A stretch of 42,642 nt of DNA from Candidatus Fusobacterium pullicola. Lineage in GTDB: Bacteria; Fusobacteriota; Fusobacteriia; Fusobacteriales; Fusobacteriaceae. The DNA lies in NCBI GenBank assembly GCA_018883725.1, contig JAHLFN010000064.1:1-42642 (forward strand). The letters are read 5' to 3'. This document shows, in pieces, positions 32,269 through 39,699 of this stretch. Numbering within the stretch: position 1 is the first letter of the stretch; each line of letters starts with the position of its first letter. The position numbers and the translations under genes are program-made. Below the pieces are notes generated by a model. It searched no databases. It was not told the DNA's origin and was given only the letters and a program-made list of their open reading frames with translations.

Positions 32269-32853
32269 ATGTTTAATTGGAAATTAAAAGATGTTATAAT
32301 GGTTTGTATTTTTTCTGTGGTTTTTTCATTTATATATTTATGGGCTGTATATTTAGCTAATTTTATGGCTACATTATTAGCTCCCTTTGGACTTGCCCCA
32401 TATGCTTATGAGGTAGTTTTTGGAGTATGGTTTATGGCTTCTACATTTGTACCATATATAATTCAAAGAGCTGGAGTGGCTACTATTTCTGAGGTTTTAT
32501 CAGCAGTAATTGAAGTGATAATGGGGAATATGTTTGGACCAATAGTTATTTTATCAGGAATAATTCAGGGATTGGGACCAGAACTTGTATTTGCTAGGGG
32601 AAAGTATAAAGATTTCTCGATGAGAAGTATGTGTACAGCAGCTATTTTTGCTTGTATTTTTAGTTTTATATGGGGATTTGTAAGAGGTGGATATACAAAA
32701 TTTACCCCAATGTATATATTAGGAATGTTTATTGTGAGAGTTATAAGTTCAATATTATTTGCAGGGGTTATATCAAAACTATTAGCTGAAAAATTAGCAA
32801 AAACAGGAGCTTTAAGTGGATATAAACTTGGACAGGAAGAGATAGATGAGTAA
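32269..32853 (+). CDS. ykoE: YkoE, membrane substrate-binding component of the thiamine-precursor ECF-type transporter
   Basis: This small integral membrane protein of 194 residues has about five or six hydrophobic segments. They include 9-33, 44-65, 75-105 and 122-145, with one near 150-170. YkoE is the substrate-specific component of the HMP/thiamine transporter YkoEDC. Its riboswitch control and neighbours agree with this. AAGGAG precedes the ATG by seven bases. Its stop overlaps the ykoD start by eight bases (ATGAGTAA). Confidence 0.9.
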   Translation: MFNWKLKDVIMVCIFSVVFSFIYLWAVYLANFMATLLAPFGLAPYAYEVVFGVWFMASTFVPYIIQRAGVATISEVLSAVIEVIMGNMFGPIVILSGIIQGLGPELVFARGKYKDFSMRSMCTAAIFACIFSFIWGFVRGGYTKFTPMYILGMFIVRVISSILFAGVISKLLAEKLAKTGALSGYKLGQEEIDE

Positions 32854-34273
32854 GATAGAGATATTGAGATGTGAAAATATAACTTTTAAATATTCTGAAA
32901 AATCAAAAAGAGAGATAATAAAAAATCTCTCTCTTTCTTTTCATAGGGGAGATATATATTTAGTTACAGGCTTTTCAGGATGTGGAAAGTCAACTCTTGC
33001 ATATATATTAGCAGGACTCTATCCAGAACATAAGGGAGTGCTTACAGAGGGAAGAGTTTTTTTAGATAATAAAGATATAGGAGAGTATTCTATACAAGAG
33101 AGAGCTAAGAAAATAGGTATGATGTTTCAGAATACAGATACGCAGTTTTGTATGGAGAGTGTAAAAGAAGAGATCATATTTACATTAGAAAATATAAAGT
33201 TACCAGTGGAAAAAATGGATAAAAAGGTAGATGAGATATTAAAAAAAGTGGAAATATTAGAGCTAAGGGATAGAGAACTTTCTACACTTTCAGGAGGAGA
33301 GAAACAAAAGGTTGCACTTGCATCTATATTAGCATTAGAACCAGAAGTTATTATTTTAGATGAACCCTTTGCTAATGTAGATATTGATTCATCTCATGAG
33401 ATAATAGATACTCTTTTAGAATTAAATAGTAAAAGAAAAACGACACTTATAATAATAGATCATAGACTATCACTTTGGAAAAATATAAATTATAATCTAA
33501 TTACTTTAGATAATGGAAATAAAGTTTTAAATAAAAATATAAATCGAGAGTTAGAAGATAGTAAACCACTAAAGAAAAAAGTATATATAGAGGGAGAAAA
33601 TATTTCAAATAGCATAATTGAGGTTAAAAAATTAGAATTAAGGTATGATAATAATATATTGGCTAGTAATTTATCTTTTCAAATTCCAAGAGGAAAGATA
33701 ACCTCAATTATAGGAAAAAGTGGAAGTGGTAAGAGCTCACTTTTGAATATAATAGCTGGATTTGTAAAATATAGAAATGGAAGCATTTTATTAGATGGAA
33801 AAGAGTTAAAAAAAATAAGAGAACGAGAATTATTAGAAAATATAGGAATAGTATTTCAAAATCCTCAAAATCAATTTATAACTTATAAGGTTATTGATGA
33901 GATAGTTTTTACTTTAAATAGAGTGAATAAAAATAAAGAGGAAAGTAATATTCAAAAAGCAGAGCACTTACTTAAGGAGTTCAATCTTTATGAGTATAAA
34001 AATTATTCACCTTACTCATTAAGTCAGGGACAACAGAGAAAATTAGCTGTTCTCTCTATGCTGTGTGGAACACAGAAAATCTTACTTTGTGATGAGCCAA
34101 CCTATGGACAGGATAATAAGACAAGTAGAGAGATTATGGAATTTTTAGTAAAAAAAGCTTCAGAGGGCTTGAGTATAGTATTGGTATCTCATGATATTAA
34201 TTTAGTAGTAGAGTATTCTGATTATATCTACGAATTTAAAGATAGGGAGTTGAGAAAAGTTGAGTATGTGTAG
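32846..34273 (+). CDS. ykoD: YkoD, duplicated ABC ATPase of the thiamine-precursor transporter
   Basis: This single 475-residue chain holds two ABC ATPase domains, as in other ECF transporters with a fused A-A' pair. Domain 1 (about 1-230) has Walker A GFSGCGKST, signature LSGGEKQKVALASI and Walker B VIILDEPFAN. Domain 2 (about 255-475) has Walker A GKSGSGKSS, signature LSQGQQRKLAVLSM and Walker B ILLCDEPTYG. The degenerate LSQGQ in domain 2 is common in such pairs. Start and end overlap the neighbouring genes, so the operon is tightly coupled. Confidence 0.93.
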   Translation: MSKIEILRCENITFKYSEKSKREIIKNLSLSFHRGDIYLVTGFSGCGKSTLAYILAGLYPEHKGVLTEGRVFLDNKDIGEYSIQERAKKIGMMFQNTDTQFCMESVKEEIIFTLENIKLPVEKMDKKVDEILKKVEILELRDRELSTLSGGEKQKVALASILALEPEVIILDEPFANVDIDSSHEIIDTLLELNSKRKTTLIIIDHRLSLWKNINYNLITLDNGNKVLNKNINRELEDSKPLKKKVYIEGENISNSIIEVKKLELRYDNNILASNLSFQIPRGKITSIIGKSGSGKSSLLNIIAGFVKYRNGSILLDGKELKKIRERELLENIGIVFQNPQNQFITYKVIDEIVFTLNRVNKNKEESNIQKAEHLLKEFNLYEYKNYSPYSLSQGQQRKLAVLSMLCGTQKILLCDEPTYGQDNKTSREIMEFLVKKASEGLSIVLVSHDINLVVEYSDYIYEFKDRELRKVEYV

Positions 34274-34961
34274 ATTAAATCCAGGTTATAAAGCTTTGAC
34301 TATATTTTTAATATCTCTTATTCTATCTTTTGAATATAACTATTATATTAATTTCACAATTTTTATATTAGCTATTATATTGATGTTACTATCAAAAGTG
34401 AAGTTAAAAAAGATTTTAATCTCCTTTTTATCAGTTGTGATTATGGCTTTGGGAGTATTTTTTACTGGATATTTTTATGGAAATGGAGAAATAGGAAATA
34501 GTGTTAATGATATATCAAAGATAGTAGTAACTATTGAGAATAGAGAGAGTGGTTTACAGCTAGCAGCTAGAATTCTAGCCTATGCTGGTTTGGGATTTTT
34601 ATTTGTTTATACGACTAATCCAAGACATTTTATATTGAGTCTTATGCAACAGTTTAAGTTATCAGATAAGTTTGCTTATGGGATAATGGCAGCTTATAAT
34701 TTTATTCCCATTGTGAGAAGTGAGTATAAAAATATAACCTATGCCTACAGAGCTAGAGGAGTAAAGAGAAATATATTTATGCTTCCTATGCTTGTTACAG
34801 CTATAAGAGCTTCTGAAAATATAGCTATGGCTATGGAGTCAAAGGGATTTCAAGTAGGAAGTAGTAGAAGTCAATATATAAAATTAAAAGTAGATAAAAT
34901 TGATTATCTACTTTTAATCTTGATGCCTTTTTTGACACTATATATTGTAATTATATTTTGA
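34266..34961 (+). CDS. ykoC: YkoC, energy-coupling transmembrane (T) component
   Basis: This CbiQ/EcfT-type membrane protein joins the ATPases to the substrate component. It has hydrophobic segments near its N-terminus (about 10-40 and 50-75), in the middle (about 95-115) and at the C-terminus (about 215-231). The coupling motifs are AAYNFIPIVRSEYKNITYAYRARGV and AMESKGFQ. The ATG at 34266 overlaps the ykoD stop by eight bases. A TTG at 34260 two codons upstream is an alternative start. With this gene the set ykoF-E-D-C is complete. Only five bases separate its stop from the convergent M42 peptidase gene, and no clear terminator lies between them. Confidence 0.88.
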   Translation: MCRLNPGYKALTIFLISLILSFEYNYYINFTIFILAIILMLLSKVKLKKILISFLSVVIMALGVFFTGYFYGNGEIGNSVNDISKIVVTIENRESGLQLAARILAYAGLGFLFVYTTNPRHFILSLMQQFKLSDKFAYGIMAAYNFIPIVRSEYKNITYAYRARGVKRNIFMLPMLVTAIRASENIAMAMESKGFQVGSSRSQYIKLKVDKIDYLLLILMPFLTLYIVIIF

Positions 34962-34966
34962 GAGTA

Positions 34967-36037
34967 TTAGAAATTCTTTATAATATCTTCATTTAACTCT
35001 TCTATAACAGCCTTTGCAAGTTCAATAGCAGATATTAAATCATCTATTGAAGCATAAGAGTAGTGAGTGTGAATATATCTAGTTGGGATACCTAGTACTA
35101 GTACAGGTATTCCAGTCTCTGATATATGGTATTTTCCACCATTAGTAGACCCTTTTTCTCTAGCTATTACTTGATATTTTATTCCTCTTTTCTTAGCAAC
35201 CTCTTTAGCAAATCTAAGAACTCTTGGATTTGATATCATAGCTCCATCTACCACTCTAAGTTGTACTCCTTTTCTAAGAGCTCCATGAGCAGATGCTCCA
35301 TCTTTGAAACTATCATCAGCAGGTGAACCTTCAAATACTATAGCAAAATCAGGTTTTACTCTGTAAGCAGCAACTTGAGCCCCTCTTAATCCAACTTCCT
35401 CTTGTGAAGCAAAAGCTCCAACCACATTTACATTACACTCTTTACCTTTTAGAGATGAAAGTACTTCTATAGATGCTGCACATCCAAGTCTATTATCAAA
35501 AGCTTTAGCTCTCATAATTCCAAGTTTTTCATCATAGCTAAACTTTACATCTGGAACGATAGGATTTCCAACTTCTATTCCATAAAGTTCAGTTGTTTCT
35601 TCAAAGCTACTAGTTCCTAAATCAATAGTTAAATCTGACATTTTAGGAAGTCTACTTTTCTCCTCATCACTCATAAAGTGAGGTGGTTTAGAAGTTACAG
35701 TTCCAATGTACTTTTCTCCCTTTTCATTTTTAATTACAACACTACTAGCTGGTACATTTCCAACATACCATCCTCCTAGTGGTAGGAAGCTAATAGAACC
35801 ATTTTTATTTATATTTTCTACTATAAATCCAACCTCATCTGTATGACAATCTAGAGCTACAGTAGGTTTTTTACTATCTCTTTCAGCAAGCCCAGCATAT
35901 AGATTGTTTATAGAGTCTCTTTCTAAGCTTAAAAACCCTAAATGAGATTTTATCTTCTCTATAACTTCATCTTCATATCCTGGTGCACCAAATGTATTAG
36001 TTAACTCTTCAGATAATTTTATAAGTCTTTCTTTCAT
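34967..36037 (-). CDS. M42-family glutamyl/leucyl aminopeptidase
   Basis: This 356-residue cytosolic metallo-aminopeptidase is of the FrvX/YsdC/PepA-deblocking type. These enzymes form dodecameric tetrahedral shells that degrade peptides. Ligand motifs are visible: His65 and Asp67 in CHTDEVGF, the bridging Asp in AFDNRLGC, the Glu-Glu pair in ASQEEVGLRG, the acidic residue in FEGSPADD, and the late His in HTHYSYAS. GGAGG lies six bases before the ATG. It follows a peptide-binding lipoprotein gene by 15 bases, so imported peptides are a plausible substrate. Some M42 proteins are annotated as cellulases (CelM), which is not supported here. Confidence 0.92.
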   Translation of the reverse strand: MKERLIKLSEELTNTFGAPGYEDEVIEKIKSHLGFLSLERDSINNLYAGLAERDSKKPTVALDCHTDEVGFIVENINKNGSISFLPLGGWYVGNVPASSVVIKNEKGEKYIGTVTSKPPHFMSDEEKSRLPKMSDLTIDLGTSSFEETTELYGIEVGNPIVPDVKFSYDEKLGIMRAKAFDNRLGCAASIEVLSSLKGKECNVNVVGAFASQEEVGLRGAQVAAYRVKPDFAIVFEGSPADDSFKDGASAHGALRKGVQLRVVDGAMISNPRVLRFAKEVAKKRGIKYQVIAREKGSTNGGKYHISETGIPVLVLGIPTRYIHTHYSYASIDDLISAIELAKAVIEELNEDIIKNF

Positions 36038-36052
36038 TTTTTTCCTCCGTTA

Positions 36053-37579
36053 CTACTTATCAGATACCTTAAATTTTAATTCGTTGAAACGAATATATGA
36101 TGTAGGTTTCATTCCTTCTATATTTTTAGTAGAAGCAACAGTGTTATTTGTATAGTACATAGGGATAACAGGCACATCAGTATAGATTATATCTGCTACT
36201 TCTTTATATAATTCTTTTCTCTTTTCAGTATTTATCTCTTTCTTAGCATCATCTAAAAGTTTATCCATTTTAGGATTTACATATTGAGAACGGTTTCCAG
36301 CTGATCCTAATTGAGAGCTGTGGAAGTTAGGATAATATCCATAATCTGCATCATAAGTAGATGGTCCCCATCCCATACTGAACATATCAAGGTCTCCTCT
36401 TCCAGTAGCTGTTAAGAAAGCTCCCCATTCTAGAGATTCAACTGTAACATCAAGTCCTATCTCTTTTAATTGAGCTTGTATTATTTCAGACATTTGCATT
36501 CTAACAGGGCTGTTACTTACACCTATAGTAAGTTTAGTACCTTTAAGTCCTTTTTGCTCTATAATCTTTTTAGCTGCTTCTGGATTGTATTCAAGAGTTT
36601 TAGAATCTACACTGTATCCAAATACTCCTGGAGCTACAAAGTTATTTGCTTTGTCAACTGATCCTAAAAGAATACTATCGATTATAGAATCTCTATCTAT
36701 TCCCATAGCTATAGCTCTTCTAACATCTCTATCCTTTAAAATTCCCTTAGCGGTATTTAATCCAACATAGTTTACATTGATTCCACTTTGCTCCATATAT
36801 ACTAATTCAGGGTTATTCATTACTAGTCTTCTAGATTCAGCATTTAAATCTGCTGTCATATCTATCTCACCAGTTTCTAGTCCAATAACACTACTATTCT
36901 CTTCAGGAACAGCTCTAATTACAACATATTTTATACTTGGTTTTAATCCGAAGTAGTTGTCATTAGCTTCTAGAGTTATTCTATCTCCAACTTTCCAATC
37001 CTTATATTTGTAAGGTCCTGTTCCAACAGGATTTTGGAATCCAGCTATTCCCTTCTCTTCAAAGTATTTTTTACTTATAATAGAAGCAGTTTTATGGCTA
37101 AGATGAGCAAGTAGTGGAGCGAAAGGCTCACTAGTATGAATTTTTACAGTATTATCATCAATTACATCAATTTTATCTATTAAAGAATAAAGGTGAGCTA
37201 CCTTAGGCAATTTTTTAGCTCTTTCTAAAGTGAATTTAACATCTTCAGCTGTAAATTTCTCTCCATTATGGAATGTTACTCCCTCATTAAGATGGAATAA
37301 TATAGTTTTATCATCTAATTGCTCCCAACTTTTTGCAAGACCAGGAACAATTTTACCAGTCATTTCATCAATTTCAACTAATCTATCATATATTACAGTA
37401 ATAACCCTTTGAGAGTATTGTTCTGTAGTATCTTGTGGATCTAATGTTTTACCTTCAGATATTTGAGAAAATACAAGAGTATCCTTTGGTCCTTTTGATT
37501 TACTGTCGTTATTTCCACCACAAGCTGTAAGTAGTCCTAACATCATAAAAGATAATAATATTTTTCTTCTTATTTTCAA
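36053..37579 (-). CDS. ABC transporter substrate-binding lipoprotein, family 5 (oligopeptide type), TTG start
   Basis: This 508-residue extracytoplasmic binding protein has a signal peptide with lipobox LTAC (Cys20). The mature chain shows the family core: an early LDPQDTTEQYS, GTGPYKYKDWKVGDR, DVRRAIAMGIDRDSI, and a DADYGYYPNFHSS region near the C-terminus. The start is TTG at 37579. The only nearby ATG is followed at once by a stop codon, and GGGGGA lies seven bases before the TTG. The permease and ATPase genes are not adjacent. The gene is co-transcribed with the M42 peptidase, which suggests peptide uptake. It is probably related to the binding protein at 13341-14819. Confidence 0.9.
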   Translation of the reverse strand: MKIRRKILLSFMMLGLLTACGGNNDSKSKGPKDTLVFSQISEGKTLDPQDTTEQYSQRVITVIYDRLVEIDEMTGKIVPGLAKSWEQLDDKTILFHLNEGVTFHNGEKFTAEDVKFTLERAKKLPKVAHLYSLIDKIDVIDDNTVKIHTSEPFAPLLAHLSHKTASIISKKYFEEKGIAGFQNPVGTGPYKYKDWKVGDRITLEANDNYFGLKPSIKYVVIRAVPEENSSVIGLETGEIDMTADLNAESRRLVMNNPELVYMEQSGINVNYVGLNTAKGILKDRDVRRAIAMGIDRDSIIDSILLGSVDKANNFVAPGVFGYSVDSKTLEYNPEAAKKIIEQKGLKGTKLTIGVSNSPVRMQMSEIIQAQLKEIGLDVTVESLEWGAFLTATGRGDLDMFSMGWGPSTYDADYGYYPNFHSSQLGSAGNRSQYVNPKMDKLLDDAKKEINTEKRKELYKEVADIIYTDVPVIPMYYTNNTVASTKNIEGMKPTSYIRFNELKFKVSDK

Positions 37580-37622
37580 TGGAATTCCCCCTACATAATC
37601 AATTGTTTTAAAATATGTCTAT

Positions 37623-37651
37623 ATAATATCATAAATTTGGCATAATGTATA
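37623..37651 (-). promoter_or_regulatory. Candidate promoter of the binding protein-M42 operon
   Basis: On the minus strand TATACA (37646-37651), a 17-base spacer and TATTAT (37623-37628) preceded by TGA form an extended -10 promoter about 45 bases upstream of the TTG start. Confidence 0.5.
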
Positions 37652-37749
37652 GTTTTTTTTAATTGACAGTATAAATGAAAATTTTATTTTAATTTTTAAA
37701 TGGAGAATTCCAACTTTATTAACTTATATAATTGTTTTAAGTAGAAAAG

Positions 37750-38502
37750 TTACATACTTTTTAACATCTCTTTAACTATTTCAGCAGAATTATCAGCAGC
37801 AACCTCCACAAACTCACTGTATACCATTTCAGCACTACCATCAGCTTTATCTGATAGAGCTCTTAAAACTACAAATGGAACTCCATAAATTTCAGCAACT
37901 TGAGCTACAGCTCCACCTTCCATCTCAACGGCATCAGCGTTAAATTCTTTACCTAAAAATTGTACCTTTTCTTTATTGGCAATAAATTGGTCTCCTGTAG
38001 CTATTCTACCTATTGTAACCTTATCTTTTCCAAGAACTTTAATAGCAGACTTTTCAGCTAATTTGATAAGTTGAGGGTCAGCAGAAAACTCAATCTTACT
38101 CTCTCCAGAAAGTTGTCCCATAGGAGCACCAAAGGCAGTAAGATCCACATCATGTTGAACTAAATCCTTAGAGATAACAACATCAGCAATATTAAGGTTT
38201 CTATTGATAGCTCCAGCTACTCCAGTAAATATTATCTTGTCAGCTCCAAACTCTCTTATTACAGTATCAGCCCCTACAGCTGCATTAACCTTTCCTACTC
38301 CTGTCTTTAATAGAACAATATCCTTATTTTCAAGTTTACCCTTGTAATAAGTGATTCTACCTATTTTTTTCTCCTTAATGTTTTTCATTTGAGATTTTAA
38401 AAGATTAATCTCCTTGTCCATAGCACCTATTACAGCTACAGTTTCTCCGTAAGCAGTGACTGTTCCAAGAGCTAGTAAAGCTCCAATTAAAAATTTTTTC
38501 AT
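37750..38502 (-). CDS. mtnN: 5'-methylthioadenosine/S-adenosylhomocysteine nucleosidase with signal peptide
   Basis: The enzyme cleaves adenine from methylthioadenosine, S-adenosylhomocysteine and 5'-deoxyadenosine. The catalytic domain (about 21-250) has GAMDKEINLL (Glu general acid), TGVAGAI, VEMEGGAVAQVA and RALSDKADGSA (catalytic Asp). The first 19 residues are unusual for this family. They run from MKK through a hydrophobic stretch to AYG before ETVAVIGAM, a Sec-type signal peptide with a cleavage site near residue 19. The protein is thus probably periplasmic or surface-located. The start is firm: AAAGGAG lies six bases before the ATG, and no later ATG would preserve the first beta strand. 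A cytoplasmic form cannot be excluded. Confidence 0.92.
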   Translation of the reverse strand: MKKFLIGALLALGTVTAYGETVAVIGAMDKEINLLKSQMKNIKEKKIGRITYYKGKLENKDIVLLKTGVGKVNAAVGADTVIREFGADKIIFTGVAGAINRNLNIADVVISKDLVQHDVDLTAFGAPMGQLSGESKIEFSADPQLIKLAEKSAIKVLGKDKVTIGRIATGDQFIANKEKVQFLGKEFNADAVEMEGGAVAQVAEIYGVPFVVLRALSDKADGSAEMVYSEFVEVAADNSAEIVKEMLKSM

Positions 38503-38570
38503 TTTTTCTCCTTTATATGTAATTTATTTATTAGATTTTTATTTCTAAGTTTTTATTATTCTATTAAATT

Positions 38571-39065
38571 TTAAAGTTTACCCATTCTTTTGAGAATTTC
38601 TTCTACAATATCATCAGAACGATATCCAGCAAAGTACTCCTCTTTTACATTATCAAAGCCTATATTTCTATATTTAGAGGGTCTTCCAACATATCTAGTT
38701 ACAAATTCAAAATTTTCATCCAATATAGCAAGTGTAGGGACAACATATAGGTCCTCAGAGATATCCAATTTCTCTCTAAGATATTTAAATCCTCTTCCTT
38801 CAGTAATAATCTTAATCTCTATATTAGGATTAATCTCTATCATTTTCATAAGGACAGGTAGAGTGGCTCTCACATATGGGCACCAAGATTCAGCACTAAG
38901 AAGGAATTTGTATCCCTTATCAAAGTTTTTGATTTTTTCAATATACTTCTCACATATAGATACATTTTTACTGATATTCTCCATCTTTTCTACCTCTCTA
39001 GCAGTAGCAATACTCATAAAAGTTTCATAGCTCATTCCTGATTCAAACAACTCTTTGTAATCCAT
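38571..39065 (-). CDS. Thioredoxin-family protein with a single active-site cysteine
   Basis: This 164-residue thioredoxin-fold protein resembles the thioredoxin_9 group, often annotated only as thioredoxin family. The active-site region AESWCPYVR has Cys62, but the second cysteine of a CxxC is replaced by Val65. The cis-proline loop VVPTLAILD is present. There is no signal peptide. A helical N-terminal extension (about 1-50) precedes the fold. A monothiol site argues against ordinary dithiol reductase activity. GGAGG precedes the ATG. It sits 15 bases after ruvA on the same strand, so it is likely the last gene of uvrA-ruvA-trx. Its function is not known. Confidence 0.82.
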   Translation of the reverse strand: MDYKELFESGMSYETFMSIATAREVEKMENISKNVSICEKYIEKIKNFDKGYKFLLSAESWCPYVRATLPVLMKMIEINPNIEIKIITEGRGFKYLREKLDISEDLYVVPTLAILDENFEFVTRYVGRPSKYRNIGFDNVKEEYFAGYRSDDIVEEILKRMGKL

Positions 39066-39080
39066 CTCAATTCCTCCATT

Positions 39081-39671
39081 TTAATATTTAACTTTTTTTA
39101 GTACACACTTAATAGCTTCCTCTATAGATTTAAATCCTCTTATCTCCTCTTTTGATACTAAAGAGTTTATCTCCTTTTGACTATATCCCAGAGCTTCAAG
39201 AGCCTCATATAACTCATCTTCAATAGTGAAACTTTCAAATAGATTTTCCTCTTGAGTAAATAGATTTCCTATGGCTTTTAATTTTCCTTTTAAATCCAAT
39301 ATTACCTGTTGAGCTTTTTTCTCTCCAAGCTTAGGAACTCTCTTTAGAGTGGCATAATCATTTTCAGCTACAATCTTTCTAAGTTGCTCCACATCAAAGG
39401 TAGACATTATAGAAAGGGCAAGAGAGACTCCTACTCCCTTCACACCTAAAAGCATCTCAAATAGGTTTCTCTCTCTTTCCTCTAAAAATCCAATCAGCTT
39501 AAAAGCGTCTTCCTTTATGTAGTTAAATATATATAATCTAATATTTTCACCAGTCTTTATCCTATCATAAACTCTTAATGATATATTTACCTTGTACCCT
39601 ACCCCATTTACATCTAGGGCTAGGTAATCTGGTTTTTTGTACTCAACACAACCTCTTAAATATTCAAACAT
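39081..39671 (-). CDS. ruvA: Holliday junction DNA helicase subunit RuvA
   Basis: RuvA binds four-way junctions and loads the RuvB motor for branch migration. The 196-residue protein has the N-terminal OB-fold (MFEYLRGCVEYKKPDYLALD). Tandem helix-hairpin-helix motifs near 70-130 follow (GVKGVGVSLALSIM and VPKLGEKKAQQVILDLK). The C-terminal RuvB-binding domain (about 150-196) contains ALEALGYSQKEI. The length is normal. GAGGAG lies before the ATG at 39671. It follows uvrA by 28 bases. RuvB and RuvC are not adjacent. Confidence 0.96.
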   Translation of the reverse strand: MFEYLRGCVEYKKPDYLALDVNGVGYKVNISLRVYDRIKTGENIRLYIFNYIKEDAFKLIGFLEERERNLFEMLLGVKGVGVSLALSIMSTFDVEQLRKIVAENDYATLKRVPKLGEKKAQQVILDLKGKLKAIGNLFTQEENLFESFTIEDELYEALEALGYSQKEINSLVSKEEIRGFKSIEEAIKCVLKKVKY

Positions 39672-39699
39672 CAGTTACTCTCCTCATTATTTTAGAAAA

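Noticed and set aside
37663..37691. Plus-strand TTGACA between the two minus-strand genes
   Set aside because: The -10 position reads ATTTTA, and no rightward gene follows.
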